64,000 bases of DNA, from NCBI RefSeq assembly GCF_000317205.1, contig NZ_AJLK01000086.1, positions 1-64,000 on the forward strand. The letters are read 5' to 3'. This DNA is from Fischerella muscicola PCC 7414. Lineage in GTDB: Bacteria; Cyanobacteriota; Cyanobacteriia; Cyanobacteriales; Nostocaceae. How positions within the stretch are numbered: the first letter of the stretch is position 1; every line of letters starts with the position of its first letter. A program made the position numbers and the translations under genes. Positions 9,025-18,111 of this stretch are shown here, one piece after another. The notes below the pieces were generated by a model that was not told where the DNA came from, searched no databases, and saw only the letters and a program-made list of their open reading frames with translations.

Positions 9025-10110
9025 ATGCTTAAATCAGTAGAAACTGTTCAAACCCCATCAGTAAAAAGATTGCTCAAGCTTTGGGCAAGGCGTTACACGC
9101 TTGATTTTTACCATATGTCATTAGAAAAATCTCTTTATACTAGTTTGATAACAACTGCTTCACCAGAGGGACGAGCTTTAACATCAACAAAATTGAGGAA
9201 TAATCTATTAAATATTAATTGCCAAATGGCATGTATACAAACGAAAACATTTTATAGTTATATTCCTAATATCATAGATTTGAACGAAGCAAGACTTATC
9301 ACTCAATTTGCTTTTCGTGTCTATAAGAAAATACTTGATGTTTACGAGAAACACTCGGTTGAAATTAACGTACCTACAAACGCAACATGGGAAAATAATC
9401 ACATTTTTATATTGGGAATACCAGAGATTACAGAATTGGCATATTCATTAGAACCAGTATTACTAGTATTTCAAGAACAGCATGTAGTCTCTAAGGATTG
9501 GCGTTCCCTTGGCTTTATGACTACACAATTAAACTTTACTAACCAATTAATTCTGAAAAAACTTACACCAACAGAAAAAATATTACTGACTCCCTACTTA
9601 AAATTTGTTGAAGAACAGGTTGCTATGCCATGGCAACGAGTTTGTGCGGCTGCTGTCAAGTATGAAATAGATTCACAGGAATTAAAGCTTATGGAACAGA
9701 TGATATTAGCTACACCAAAAATTGCTGAATCTGTTTATCAGCAACTGGTGGAGTTGTTGCCTAATCATCATAGCCGGAGAGGGGAATTGAGTAAGCCAGA
9801 TGTTAAACACTCTTGTCTGCGCGATTTGAACATGTTTCAAGCTTATCTGTGGTTGTGCTTTTTGGAAAACAGCATGGCATCTATAGAAACAGAACTGCTA
9901 CCGTTGTGTGTGATGGTTGTAGAGGGTGTAGGCATTCAATGGGAAATGACAGAAAAATGGTGTCAACTTTTGACAGAAACAATCATCAGCCACTTGAACA
10001 CAGAACAGAAAACGTTGTTGTGTCCTTGTCTGCAACAAATGCAGCAGTTATTTTTGCAGGAGCGATCGCGTTTGGGTTATAAAGAAGAATTAGCTGAGGG
10101 TATTATTTAA
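9025..10110 (+). CDS. hypothetical protein, 361 aa
   Basis: I do not recognise this protein. It is predicted to be soluble and mostly alpha-helical, with no signal peptide, membrane segment or obvious catalytic motif. It has a basic N-terminus (KRLLKLWARRYTLDFY) and a Cys pair LLCPCLQ close to the C-terminus. The ATG at 9025 is preceded by AAAGGA at good spacing; the in-frame TTG at 9022 is less likely. The gene is alone, preceded by a very long AT-rich leader region and followed by a small inverted repeat (GTTCTC/GAGAAC at 10139-10154). Base composition is like its surroundings. Probably a cyanobacterial lineage-specific protein. Confidence 0.7.
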   Translation: MLKSVETVQTPSVKRLLKLWARRYTLDFYHMSLEKSLYTSLITTASPEGRALTSTKLRNNLLNINCQMACIQTKTFYSYIPNIIDLNEARLITQFAFRVYKKILDVYEKHSVEINVPTNATWENNHIFILGIPEITELAYSLEPVLLVFQEQHVVSKDWRSLGFMTTQLNFTNQLILKKLTPTEKILLTPYLKFVEEQVAMPWQRVCAAAVKYEIDSQELKLMEQMILATPKIAESVYQQLVELLPNHHSRRGELSKPDVKHSCLRDLNMFQAYLWLCFLENSMASIETELLPLCVMVVEGVGIQWEMTEKWCQLLTETIISHLNTEQKTLLCPCLQQMQQLFLQERSRLGYKEELAEGII

Positions 10111-10338
10111 CAGTTATCAGTGACCACCAAATATTATTGTTCTCAAGCGAGAACCCCAAGGGCGATTGCACCCAAAAAGAGGGGATAAAAATTTAAACGA
10201 ACACCGTGCAAGGCGATTAACACAGATGGATCATGCGTTTGCTGTTAAGTTCATCCCTGATCGCTATTTTCAACACCAGCTGTTGGCTACTTTAGCAGCA
10301 TCTATAATTAATTCTTGCCCCCTGAAAGTTCGTTAACT

Positions 10339-11865
10339 ATGTCGGAAGAAGAAATCCGTACTACACGGCTAGAGAAAGTAGAACAGTTGAGACAATTAGG
10401 GATGAATCCCTACGCCTATCGTTGGGAATCTACCCATTACGCAGCACAATTGCAGGAAAAATTTGCTGATTTAGCCAATGGAGAAGAAGTAGATATCGAT
10501 GTGGCGATCGCTGGACGCATCATGGCGCGTCGCGTCATGGGTAAACTTGCTTTCTTCACTTTACAAGATGAAACCGGCAAAATTCAGCTTTATTTAGAGA
10601 AAAATCGCATCCAGGAAGGCATGGCAGATATTGACGCCGATGCTTTTAATCATCTCAAACAACTTACAGATGTCGGCGATATTCTGGGTGCTAGAGGAAC
10701 TATTAAACGGACTGAAAAGGGCGAGTTATCAGTTTACGTTAAACAATATACAATCCTGACAAAATCTTTGTTGCCCCTGCCTGATAAGTGGCACGGTTTG
10801 ACAGATGTAGCGAAACGTTACCGTCAGCGCTACGTAGATTTAATTGTTAACCCAGAAGTCCGGCAAACTTTTCGGCGTCGCGCTCAAATTACGGCTGGTA
10901 TTCGTAGATACTTGGAAGAGCGTGATTTCTTGGAAATTGAAACCCCTGTTTTACAAGCAGAAGCAGGAGGTGCTGATGCGCGTCCGTTTATTACATACCA
11001 CAACACCTTAGACATGGAGTTGTATTTGCGGATTGCTACAGAACTTCATCTCAAGCGGTTGATTGTTGGGGGGTTTGAAAAAGTATTTGAACTGGGACGG
11101 ATTTTCCGCAACGAAGGAATTTCTACCCGGCACAACCCAGAATTTACTACGATTGAGATTTACCAAGCCTATGCCGACTACAACGACATGATGGCGTTGA
11201 CGGAAGGGATTATTACCACCGTCACCCAAGAGACACTCGGCACATTGCAAATTACTTACCAAGAGCAAGCAGTTGATTTAACACCGCCTTGGCGGCGTGT
11301 AACTATGCACGGCTTGGTACAAGAATACACAGGCTTGGATTTTAACTCTTTCCAAACTCTGGAAGAGGCAAAAACAGCATGTAAAAATGCTGAATTAGAA
11401 GGTATAGAAGATTGCCCATCAATTGGCAAGTTGCTGAATGAAGCCTTTGAACAAAAAGTCGAGGCGAACCTAGTTCAACCTACCTTTGTGATTGACTATC
11501 CTGTAGAAATTTCACCCTTGGCAAAACCACACCGTTCTCAGCCTGGTTTGGTGGAACGTTTTGAGTTATTTATTGTCGGGCGAGAGACTGCTAATAGTTT
11601 CTCAGAACTTACTGATCCTATTGATCAACGTCAACGCTTGGAAGAACAAGCAGCCCGCAAAGCAGCAGGTGATTTAGAAGCCCAGGGAGTAGATGAAGAC
11701 TTCTTGACAGCTTTAGAATACGGAATGCCACCCACAGGAGGCTTAGGTATTGGTATTGACAGGTTGGTCATGTTGCTGACTGACTGTGCTAGTATTCGGG
11801 ATGCGATCGCTTTCCCCTTACTCAAGCCAGAGAAATCAGAAGAAGCAACTAAGGAAAATACCTAA
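10339..11865 (+). CDS. lysS: lysyl-tRNA synthetase, class II
   Basis: Charges tRNA-Lys with lysine. The 508-residue protein has an N-terminal OB-fold anticodon-binding domain (about 55-150, including [19 protein letters not shown]) and a class II catalytic domain with motif 1 around [10 protein letters not shown], motif 2 around [18 protein letters not shown], and motif 3 [13 protein letters not shown] near the C-terminus. The ATG at 10339 is chosen over an in-frame upstream codon at 10315, because [18 protein letters not shown] is the usual family start. A perfect stem-loop follows the stop codon within ten bases, so lysS is probably its own transcription unit and separate from the CHAT cassette downstream. 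Confidence 0.96.
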   Translation: MSEEEIRTTRLEKVEQLRQLGMNPYAYRWESTHYAAQLQEKFADLANGEEVDIDVAIAGRIMARRVMGKLAFFTLQDETGKIQLYLEKNRIQEGMADIDADAFNHLKQLTDVGDILGARGTIKRTEKGELSVYVKQYTILTKSLLPLPDKWHGLTDVAKRYRQRYVDLIVNPEVRQTFRRRAQITAGIRRYLEERDFLEIETPVLQAEAGGADARPFITYHNTLDMELYLRIATELHLKRLIVGGFEKVFELGRIFRNEGISTRHNPEFTTIEIYQAYADYNDMMALTEGIITTVTQETLGTLQITYQEQAVDLTPPWRRVTMHGLVQEYTGLDFNSFQTLEEAKTACKNAELEGIEDCPSIGKLLNEAFEQKVEANLVQPTFVIDYPVEISPLAKPHRSQPGLVERFELFIVGRETANSFSELTDPIDQRQRLEEQAARKAAGDLEAQGVDEDFLTALEYGMPPTGGLGIGIDRLVMLLTDCASIRDAIAFPLLKPEKSEEATKENT

Positions 11866-11871
11866 AATGGA

Positions 11872-11895
11872 GGGACAGGTAAAGATACCTGTCCC
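11872..11895 (+). terminator. stem-loop after lysS
   Basis: GGGACAGGTA (11872-11881) pairs perfectly with TACCTGTCCC (11886-11895) across a 4-base AAGA loop, starting 7 bases after the lysS stop. There is no U-tract on the plus strand, so it may be a 3'-end stabiliser or a weak terminator rather than a classical intrinsic terminator. Confidence 0.6.
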
Positions 11896-11973
11896 ACAAA
11901 AATATGTAATAATTTTAAAACCAGGTGAGTGTGAATTTACCAATTTAAAATTTAAGTCGAAGGTTGGTATCTT

Positions 11974-12675
11974 TTGCAAGCACAAGATATTAAACAAACA
12001 TTAAAATCTCTGATTAAGGAAGCGTCTACAATAGACCCAAGTTTAGCGAAGAGGTTAGAACAAATAGATCGTTGGGTTAAAGATGTTAAGTCTGGTTCGC
12101 TCAATGGTAACACTAAAAGATTTTTAAGACTGTTTTTGGAACAAATTATTAAAGACTCTCGACTTTGGCTTGATATTCAAGCTTTAGCTTCCCCAGAGGA
12201 GCAAGAAGTTTATTATGCAAAAATGACAGCCACTGAAAAATACTGGTTTAGAGAGTTATTTGCCAAATGGTTAAAGGAAAACGATCCAAAATTTATCATC
12301 TGGCGACAAAAGTTAATGGCAGGGGAGTTCCGTCAGGAAGATGCTAATTTACTCAACTCTGTGGTGAATAGTATTGAAATTCGTGGCGGTACAGTTATCA
12401 AGCGTTACATAGCAGACCTATCAATGGCGACTGATATAATTGTTAGTAGTAGGCAAGATAAGGCATTGTGTATTCAACTTACTAGCCTCACTAATAAATA
12501 TTCTCAAGAAAAATCGGATGCTTGGGAAAATACTTTGCGTTTCTGGGCGATTGAAAGAGGTTTATTTTTAAATTACAATCCTGGTAAAAATGATTTTATT
12601 AATAAAATAGTCAATTTGTCACTACATAACAGTGATAACCTCAAATCAAGTATATATTTAAAATTCAGTTTATAG
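11974..12675 (+). CDS. hypothetical protein, first gene of the CHAT cassette (possible PD-(D/E)XK-like fold)
   Basis: A 233-residue soluble protein, apparently starting at TTG 11974 as no good ATG exists near. The N-terminal 110 residues are charged and helical; the C-terminal half has the order IEIRGGTVIKRYIADLS, TDIIVSSRQDKALCIQLTSL and a helix WENTLRFWAIERGLFLNYNP. A beta-strand with Asp, a second strand ending in QxT, then a helix and strand recalls degenerate PD-(D/E)XK nuclease-like proteins found next to CHAT or TPR genes in cyanobacteria. The usual ExK is not present, so catalysis is doubtful. It lies 51 bases before the next gene of the cassette. Family assignment is an inference. 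Confidence 0.6.
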   Translation: MQAQDIKQTLKSLIKEASTIDPSLAKRLEQIDRWVKDVKSGSLNGNTKRFLRLFLEQIIKDSRLWLDIQALASPEEQEVYYAKMTATEKYWFRELFAKWLKENDPKFIIWRQKLMAGEFRQEDANLLNSVVNSIEIRGGTVIKRYIADLSMATDIIVSSRQDKALCIQLTSLTNKYSQEKSDAWENTLRFWAIERGLFLNYNPGKNDFINKIVNLSLHNSDNLKSSIYLKFSL

Positions 12676-12726
12676 TTACAAGTTCTGTCGTTTATCTAGA
12701 TTAATATTCACAATAATTTGGTCATC

Positions 12727-13191
12727 ATGATTAGAGAAGTTAAAAATGACCGCCCAAGCAAATTTGAAGAGTTTCTTCGACATTTAGAAGAAGCACGCAA
12801 ATTACAGGATGACATACTTAAGTATGGGCTGACCGCTGCGGATTTGTATTGTGAAGATGTGGATGGTGATTGGTTAGAAACTTGGGGAGATGACGAGGAA
12901 AATACTTTTGTAGAATCTGTTGTTAACTTTTTGGAAAGTAATGATTCAGTTGCAGTGAAAGTCCGAAAGCAGTTAAAAGATAAATCGCTACAAGAAATTG
13001 CTACTGAGTTGGAAAACTGTTTGAGTTTTGGTGAAGAAGAAGAGCGGATTTTTGCGTTGAAGAATGTGTTAGTAGGTAGCGTTACGAGTGGTAGCATCTA
13101 CCGTGATGTCAGTGATGATGATGAAATTGACTTGTTGGATTTAGCAGAAGAATTGTTAGAAAAGTTGACAGAGATTTGTGGAGAAAGTTAA
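12727..13191 (+). CDS. acidic hypothetical protein, second gene of the CHAT cassette
   Basis: A 154-residue, strongly acidic soluble protein (runs of D and E such as GDDEEN, GEEEER and SDDDEIDLLDLAEELLEKL). No catalytic motif, membrane segment or signal is visible. The N-terminal 35 residues form a charged amphipathic helix. Its stop lies 15 bases before the start of the TPR-CHAT gene, so translation is likely coupled. In bacterial caspase-like systems, small neighbours may be substrates, regulators or adaptors; any of these roles is only a guess here. The ATG at 12727 is preferred over an upstream TTG at 12718. I do not recognise the family. Confidence 0.65.
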   Translation: MIREVKNDRPSKFEEFLRHLEEARKLQDDILKYGLTAADLYCEDVDGDWLETWGDDEENTFVESVVNFLESNDSVAVKVRKQLKDKSLQEIATELENCLSFGEEEERIFALKNVLVGSVTSGSIYRDVSDDDEIDLLDLAEELLEKLTEICGES

Positions 13192-13206
13192 TTTGATTCA
13201 ATCAAT

Positions 13207-16200
13207 ATGGGAAAAGGATTTGGTATTAAAAAGCAAAAGCATGGCGAAAAAGATTACAAAGATTATGTAGATTTCCTGCGTAAAGTATTAAAAATAATTT
13301 CACAACATCCAAATCATCTTGAAAAAGCTGTCTATCCAGTCTTAGAAGCTAATTTAGACAAACTGAATGATTACCTTGCAGAAGTTTTGCGGCGCTGGGC
13401 AAAGGTTAAATTATCTGAAGATTTTGAACAGGCATATAACACAGCAGATGCCATTTTAGGATTTATTAACTTGCTGAAAAACTTTAGGCAGGTAGACACA
13501 GCTAGTTGTATAGAGATTTCAATTGCTGGAAATGAAACTGTATTAGTTTTTGTTACAAGCCCTTGCTTTCCTAAAACAATATGGGCAAACATTCAACATG
13601 ATCTTGGTAACTGCTACATGAAGCGCATCCAAGGTGAACGAGGAGAAAATATTGAAAAAGCTATTAATTGTTTTAACAAAGAATTAGAAATACACACACA
13701 AAATCATTACCCCCAAGAATGGCTAAAAGTTAAAAATGACCTCGGTGTTGCTTATAGCGATCGCATCCAAGGCGATCACTCTGAGAATATTAAACAAGCC
13801 ATTCATCATTTAACAGAAGCATTACAAGCATTTCCTCATAATAGATTTCCTGAACAATTAGATTGGCTCTCACATAATCTTGCTTCTGTTTTATTTGAAG
13901 AAATTTTTATCCAAGGAAATTATTTACAAGAGGATCATCAGCAAATCATTTTTAATTTTACAGATGATTTACAAGAATTTATTCAAAAGTGTGAACCAGA
14001 AAAATGGGCAAATATCCAAAGACACCTTGGGGATTTTTACGACGCTAATCACGAAGGAGATAGAGCTAAAAACCTAGAACAAGCGATCTATTTTTATGCT
14101 AAAGCTTTGCAAGTATTCACTCAAGAAGAATATCCTCAAGAGTGGGCAAAAATCCAACAATATCAGGGCAATTCCTACCTACGTCGTATTCGAGGGGATA
14201 CAGCAGAAAATATCGAAATAGCGATCAATTGCTTTACGCAAGCATTACAAGTTTTTACACCGGAAGGCGAACCACAACAATGGGCAAAAGCTAAAAGCTA
14301 TTTAGGCGTTGCCTTACGCGATCGCATTTATGGCGATCAATCTGAAAACCTCGAACTAGCTCTTAAACATTGTATAGAGGCATCACAAGCAAATATCCGC
14401 AAAGAAAATCCAGAGCTATGGGCAGAAATTCAAATATACCTCGCTACAGTTTACGTTGATCGGCTTGAAGGTGATATAGCTGAGAATACGAAACAGGCTA
14501 TTGGCTGTTTACAGCAGGCATTACAAGAATATACTCCTGAAGAAAACCCACAAATGTGGATATCGACTCACATGGAACTGGGGATTGCCTATTCTAAAAG
14601 CATTATAACCCAAGGTTCTTTTGTGAGTGGCGGTAGCTTGATATCATCACGCTCTCGTAATTTGGGGTATTTGGTAGAAACACTTGATGATGTCGTCCTA
14701 CCAGAGAAAAGCGAAAATATTGAACAAGCAATCTACCACTACCAACAAGCATTACAAATATGCACGCACGATAATTTTCCTCAACGATGGGCAGACATTC
14801 AACATAATCTCGCTGCGGCTTACCTAATAAGAATTCAAGGAAATCGCCCAGAGAATATTGCTCAAGCCATCCACTGTTTGACAGAACAGTTGCAAATATA
14901 TACGCCTAATGCGTTTCCAGATCAATGCTATGAAGCTGGACTATTACTTGGTAATATTGCCTTTATAGAAAAAATCTGGCATCAAGCAATCTTTGGCTAT
15001 GCTCAAGCCATTGCAGCAGTAGAAACTAGTCGCACTTGGGCAACTTCCGAAACCCGTCGCCAAGAAATTTTAGAAGAATTCATTGATATATACCACAAAA
15101 TGGTGCAAGCCTGTATCAATGCAGGACAAATAGACAAAGCCCTGGAATACGTCGAACGTTCCCGTTCCAAACGCCTAGTAGACTTGATGGCGAGTAAGGA
15201 TCTATACCAAAGTGGCGAAATACCCCAGGTTGTCCAAGAGTTTTTGCAACAGTACGAAAGCCTCCAACAGCAAATTGATAATTTCCGTTCTCAAAATAAT
15301 TTTGGTAGTGAGCGAGAATTGGCGGGAGTCAGTAATCGCAACCGTGCTGCCTTAGAAGCAGATAACGAAATTATCGCTGCCCTAGAAGCCGAAAAACAGC
15401 AAGTCTGGGAGAAATTACGACAACTAGACCCCGTAGTAGCAGGAGAAATCCAAGTCAGTCCACCCAAGTTGGCTGCAATGCAACAGTTAATTGACCAGCC
15501 TATCACTGCTATTCTCAGTTTTTACAGCACTGAGGAAGACACCCATATTTTTGTTCTACGCCAGAACCAAATTAGCCTCCATACCTGTGAAGGACAAGGA
15601 CAGGAGAATTTACAAGCTTGGATTCGGGAAAAATGGTTGATGTCCTATGTGAGCGATCGCCAAACATGGGAAACTCTAATTACAAGCATCTTGGGCGAAC
15701 TGGGTGAGCGTCTGCAACTATCAAACCTCATATCTCAGCATTTACAAGGAATTGCAGAACTTATCTTAGTACCTCACCTGTTGTTGCATCAGATTCCTTT
15801 TGCAGCTTTACCTGTAGAAGAAAATTACTTAGGTGACAAATTTCTGATTCGCTACATCCCTAGTTGCCAAATTTTGGAATTTTGTCAACAACGAGGTAAA
15901 CTCGAGACTTTGCACACAAATTCTCTACAATACGGAACTGTAGAGGATGCAACTAATGACCTTCCCTTTGCTAGTTTTGAAGGCGAACAAATCGCTAATT
16001 TGCACCTTATTCCTGATCAACGTCGCTTAAAAGGGAAAACTCAGGCTACCCTTCACAACTATCAGCAGCTAGCACAAAAAGTCCAGGTACTCCACAGTTG
16101 TCATCACGCCCAATCTCGCCTTGATAATCCTCTGGAATCTCAATTAAAATTAGGTGATGGCAGTATTACTTTGGGGCAATTGATGTCACCAAGCTGGCGT

Positions 16201-16695
16201 CTACCAAACCTCTTTGATGTGTTTCTTTCCTGCTGTGAAACCAATTTGGGTAATCCTTCCCTCACTGATGATATTCTCACCCTTTCTACAGGCTTTTTAT
16301 GTGCAGGGGCAAGAAGCGTTGTCAGTACTCTTTGGTCAGTAAATGATTTAGCAACAGCACTGTTTTCCATCTTTTACTACCAGCAGCGAAAAGAGGGGAA
16401 AAGTCGCCCAGAAGCACTACAGCAAGCACAAATTAAACTGCGTGAAAGCAAAAAAGAGTATTTGATAGAGAAATTTACAGAAATATCCAAACAGGCAGAA
16501 TTAAAGCGTAAGGAAGCCAGAAATCAGCGAAAAAAATACCCAGTAGATTCACCTGAATATCTCGAATGCGATCGCGAATATAGAAAGTACGCTGGAGTAA
16601 TGCTTGAGATTACTAAACTAAAAAATAGTAGTGAAAAATTTCCCTTTGCATATCCTCACTTTTGGGCGGCTTTTGCCTGCCAAGGATTGAGTTGA
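13207..16695 (+). CDS. TPR repeat protein with C-terminal CHAT (caspase-like) protease domain
   Basis: A 1162-residue protein with about nine TPR-like units of about 46 residues (from Trp126 to about 590). Each follows the pattern W-A-x-I-x-x-x-L-G-x-x-Y, R-I-x-G-D, E-N-I-x-x-A-I; one unit, near residue 470, carries a 30-residue insertion. A helical linker follows (about 640-760), then the CHAT domain (about 780-1160). The catalytic pair looks intact: His967 in LHSCHHAQ (Gly after His replaced by Ala) and Cys1010 in LSCCET. CHAT proteases are clan CD enzymes related to caspases and separase; the TPR array usually senses a trigger. The gene is last in a three-gene cassette. Trigger and substrate are unknown. 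Confidence 0.92.
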   Translation: MGKGFGIKKQKHGEKDYKDYVDFLRKVLKIISQHPNHLEKAVYPVLEANLDKLNDYLAEVLRRWAKVKLSEDFEQAYNTADAILGFINLLKNFRQVDTASCIEISIAGNETVLVFVTSPCFPKTIWANIQHDLGNCYMKRIQGERGENIEKAINCFNKELEIHTQNHYPQEWLKVKNDLGVAYSDRIQGDHSENIKQAIHHLTEALQAFPHNRFPEQLDWLSHNLASVLFEEIFIQGNYLQEDHQQIIFNFTDDLQEFIQKCEPEKWANIQRHLGDFYDANHEGDRAKNLEQAIYFYAKALQVFTQEEYPQEWAKIQQYQGNSYLRRIRGDTAENIEIAINCFTQALQVFTPEGEPQQWAKAKSYLGVALRDRIYGDQSENLELALKHCIEASQANIRKENPELWAEIQIYLATVYVDRLEGDIAENTKQAIGCLQQALQEYTPEENPQMWISTHMELGIAYSKSIITQGSFVSGGSLISSRSRNLGYLVETLDDVVLPEKSENIEQAIYHYQQALQICTHDNFPQRWADIQHNLAAAYLIRIQGNRPENIAQAIHCLTEQLQIYTPNAFPDQCYEAGLLLGNIAFIEKIWHQAIFGYAQAIAAVETSRTWATSETRRQEILEEFIDIYHKMVQACINAGQIDKALEYVERSRSKRLVDLMASKDLYQSGEIPQVVQEFLQQYESLQQQIDNFRSQNNFGSERELAGVSNRNRAALEADNEIIAALEAEKQQVWEKLRQLDPVVAGEIQVSPPKLAAMQQLIDQPITAILSFYSTEEDTHIFVLRQNQISLHTCEGQGQENLQAWIREKWLMSYVSDRQTWETLITSILGELGERLQLSNLISQHLQGIAELILVPHLLLHQIPFAALPVEENYLGDKFLIRYIPSCQILEFCQQRGKLETLHTNSLQYGTVEDATNDLPFASFEGEQIANLHLIPDQRRLKGKTQATLHNYQQLAQKVQVLHSCHHAQSRLDNPLESQLKLGDGSITLGQLMSPSWRLPNLFDVFLSCCETNLGNPSLTDDILTLSTGFLCAGARSVVSTLWSVNDLATALFSIFYYQQRKEGKSRPEALQQAQIKLRESKKEYLIEKFTEISKQAELKRKEARNQRKKYPVDSPEYLECDREYRKYAGVMLEITKLKNSSEKFPFAYPHFWAAFACQGLS

Positions 16696-16805
16696 CATAC
16701 TCCCCCGTTTATAACCAGGGGCTTTACGCATCACGGCTCGTAAAGTACTCTGCACTCCGTCAGATACCCTACCTTTGGGGAACGGGAAGGCTGCTGCCTT
16801 TTGCT
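16692..16805. mobile_element. possible IS200/IS605-type element end (remnant)
   Basis: The sequence TTGACATACTCCCCCG, then a small hairpin CCCC/GGGG and TCACGGCTC, closely resembles the end of cyanobacterial IS200/IS605 family elements (TnpB-associated). No tnpA or tnpB frame is present, so only a fragment remains. Its first bases overlap the stop codon of the CHAT gene (16693-16695). Recognised by pattern memory only. Confidence 0.4.
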
Positions 16806-16878
16806 ATCCATGAACTCAAACCCAAGAGATAATTAAAACTGACAACTGATAACCGGTAACTGATAACTCTTGTAAAGT

Positions 16879-17634
16879 ATGGCAGGACATAGTAAATGGG
16901 CAAATATTAAACGCCAAAAAGCTGTAGTAGATGCCAAAAAGGGTAAGACATTCACACAGCTTTCCCGGGCAATTATTATTGCTGCTAGAAGTGGTATTCC
17001 AGATCCAGCAGGTAACTTTCAACTGCGAACAGCAATAGACAAAGCCAAAGCGGCTGGTATTCCCAACGAAAATATTGAAAGGGCGATCGCTAAAGGTGCA
17101 GGAACTTTTACAGGTGATGGTTCCAGTTTAGAAGCTATTCGTTACGAAGGTTATGGGCCCGGAGGCGTTGCTATTTTAATTGAAGCCTTGACAGACAATC
17201 GCAATCGTACCGCAGCTGACTTACGTGCCGCCTTCAGCAAAAACGGTGGTAATCTTGGTGAAACAGGATGCGTCAGCTGGATGTTTGACCAAAAAGGCGT
17301 TTGTATTGTTGAGGGAGTAGAAGACGAAGAAAAACTTTTAGAAGCATCCCTAGAAGGTGGTGCTGAATCTTACGAAATGACTGATGAGAAAACTGCTGAG
17401 GTTTTTACTGAGGTGGCAAATTTAGAAAACCTCAACCAAACCCTCAAAGAAAAGAATTTTCAGGTAACAGACGCTGAATTGCGTTGGATTCCGAGTAATA
17501 ACGTGGAAATTGATAATACAGAACAGGCGCGATCGCTACTGAAATTAATAGATACTTTAGAAGGCTTGGATGATGTACAAAACGTCACGGCTAACTTTGA
17601 AATGCCAGAAAATTTAATGGTTGTTATGGCTTAG
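16879..17634 (+). CDS. yebC: YebC/PmpR family regulator
   Basis: A 251-residue member of the YebC family, cytoplasmic proteins described as transcriptional regulators and, more recently, as factors that help ribosomes through difficult sequences. The N-terminal signature [23 protein letters not shown], the segment AIAKGAG and the conserved [22 protein letters not shown] region are present, covering all three family domains in one uninterrupted frame of the usual length. The ATG at 16879 begins the signature. It is monocistronic, followed by an intrinsic terminator at 17815. A repeat with CTGATAAC-like units sits directly upstream. Confidence 0.95.
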   Translation: MAGHSKWANIKRQKAVVDAKKGKTFTQLSRAIIIAARSGIPDPAGNFQLRTAIDKAKAAGIPNENIERAIAKGAGTFTGDGSSLEAIRYEGYGPGGVAILIEALTDNRNRTAADLRAAFSKNGGNLGETGCVSWMFDQKGVCIVEGVEDEEKLLEASLEGGAESYEMTDEKTAEVFTEVANLENLNQTLKEKNFQVTDAELRWIPSNNVEIDNTEQARSLLKLIDTLEGLDDVQNVTANFEMPENLMVVMA

Positions 17635-17814
17635 TGAATTCTGAAACACAAAATTCATCTCAATTACACAACAGTGTCATATCCGTTTGAGATATTGATA
17701 TTGTTGATGACCAAATGCTAATAACTGGTAGTATCAAGCAACCAATAGCTAAACATTAACAACCAATAACAAGTAACTTTACCTTACTCTTCTACACACA
17801 TAAACATAGTTTCT

Positions 17815-17856
17815 ACCCTATTGCGTTCCTCATGCACCAGTAGGGTTTTTTCTTTA
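17815..17856 (+). terminator. intrinsic terminator downstream of yebC
   Basis: ACCCTATTG (17815-17823) pairs with CAGTAGGGT (17839-17847) with one G-U pair, followed directly by a T-rich tract (TTTTTTCTTTATTT). Typical Rho-independent layout on the plus strand, although it sits 180 bases after the yebC stop. Confidence 0.7.
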
Positions 17857-17860
17857 TTTG

Positions 17861-18057
17861 GTTAGTAGTTAGTAGTTAGTAGTTAGTAGTTAGTAGTTAG
17901 TTGTTTACTCCTCACACCCCTCACACCTCCCCACCTCCCCACCTCCCCATCTCCCCATCTCCCCATCTCCCCACCACCCCACTGCCCCTAATCCCCACTC
18001 CCTTGGGGGAGGTGGGGACCCCGGAGTTCCCCACCCTCCCCACCTCCCGCTTGCCCT
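17861..18057. repeat. GTTAGTA heptamers followed by C-rich repeat
   Basis: About six tandem GTTAGTA heptamers (17861-17902) run directly into a C-rich repeat (CCCCACCT/CCCCATCT units, 17917-18057). The 62-aa frame through the C-rich part is only repeat translation. The rest of the 476-bp spacer before the hydroxylase gene shows no gene. Confidence 0.85.
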
Positions 18058-18111
18058 CCACGACGCGATCGCGTAAAAATAATAATTAAAATGCTGTAAT
18101 CTGTCTTAACA

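Noticed and set aside
17901-18089. 62-aa Pro/Ser/His-rich frame
   Set aside because: It is only a translation of the C-rich intergenic repeat.
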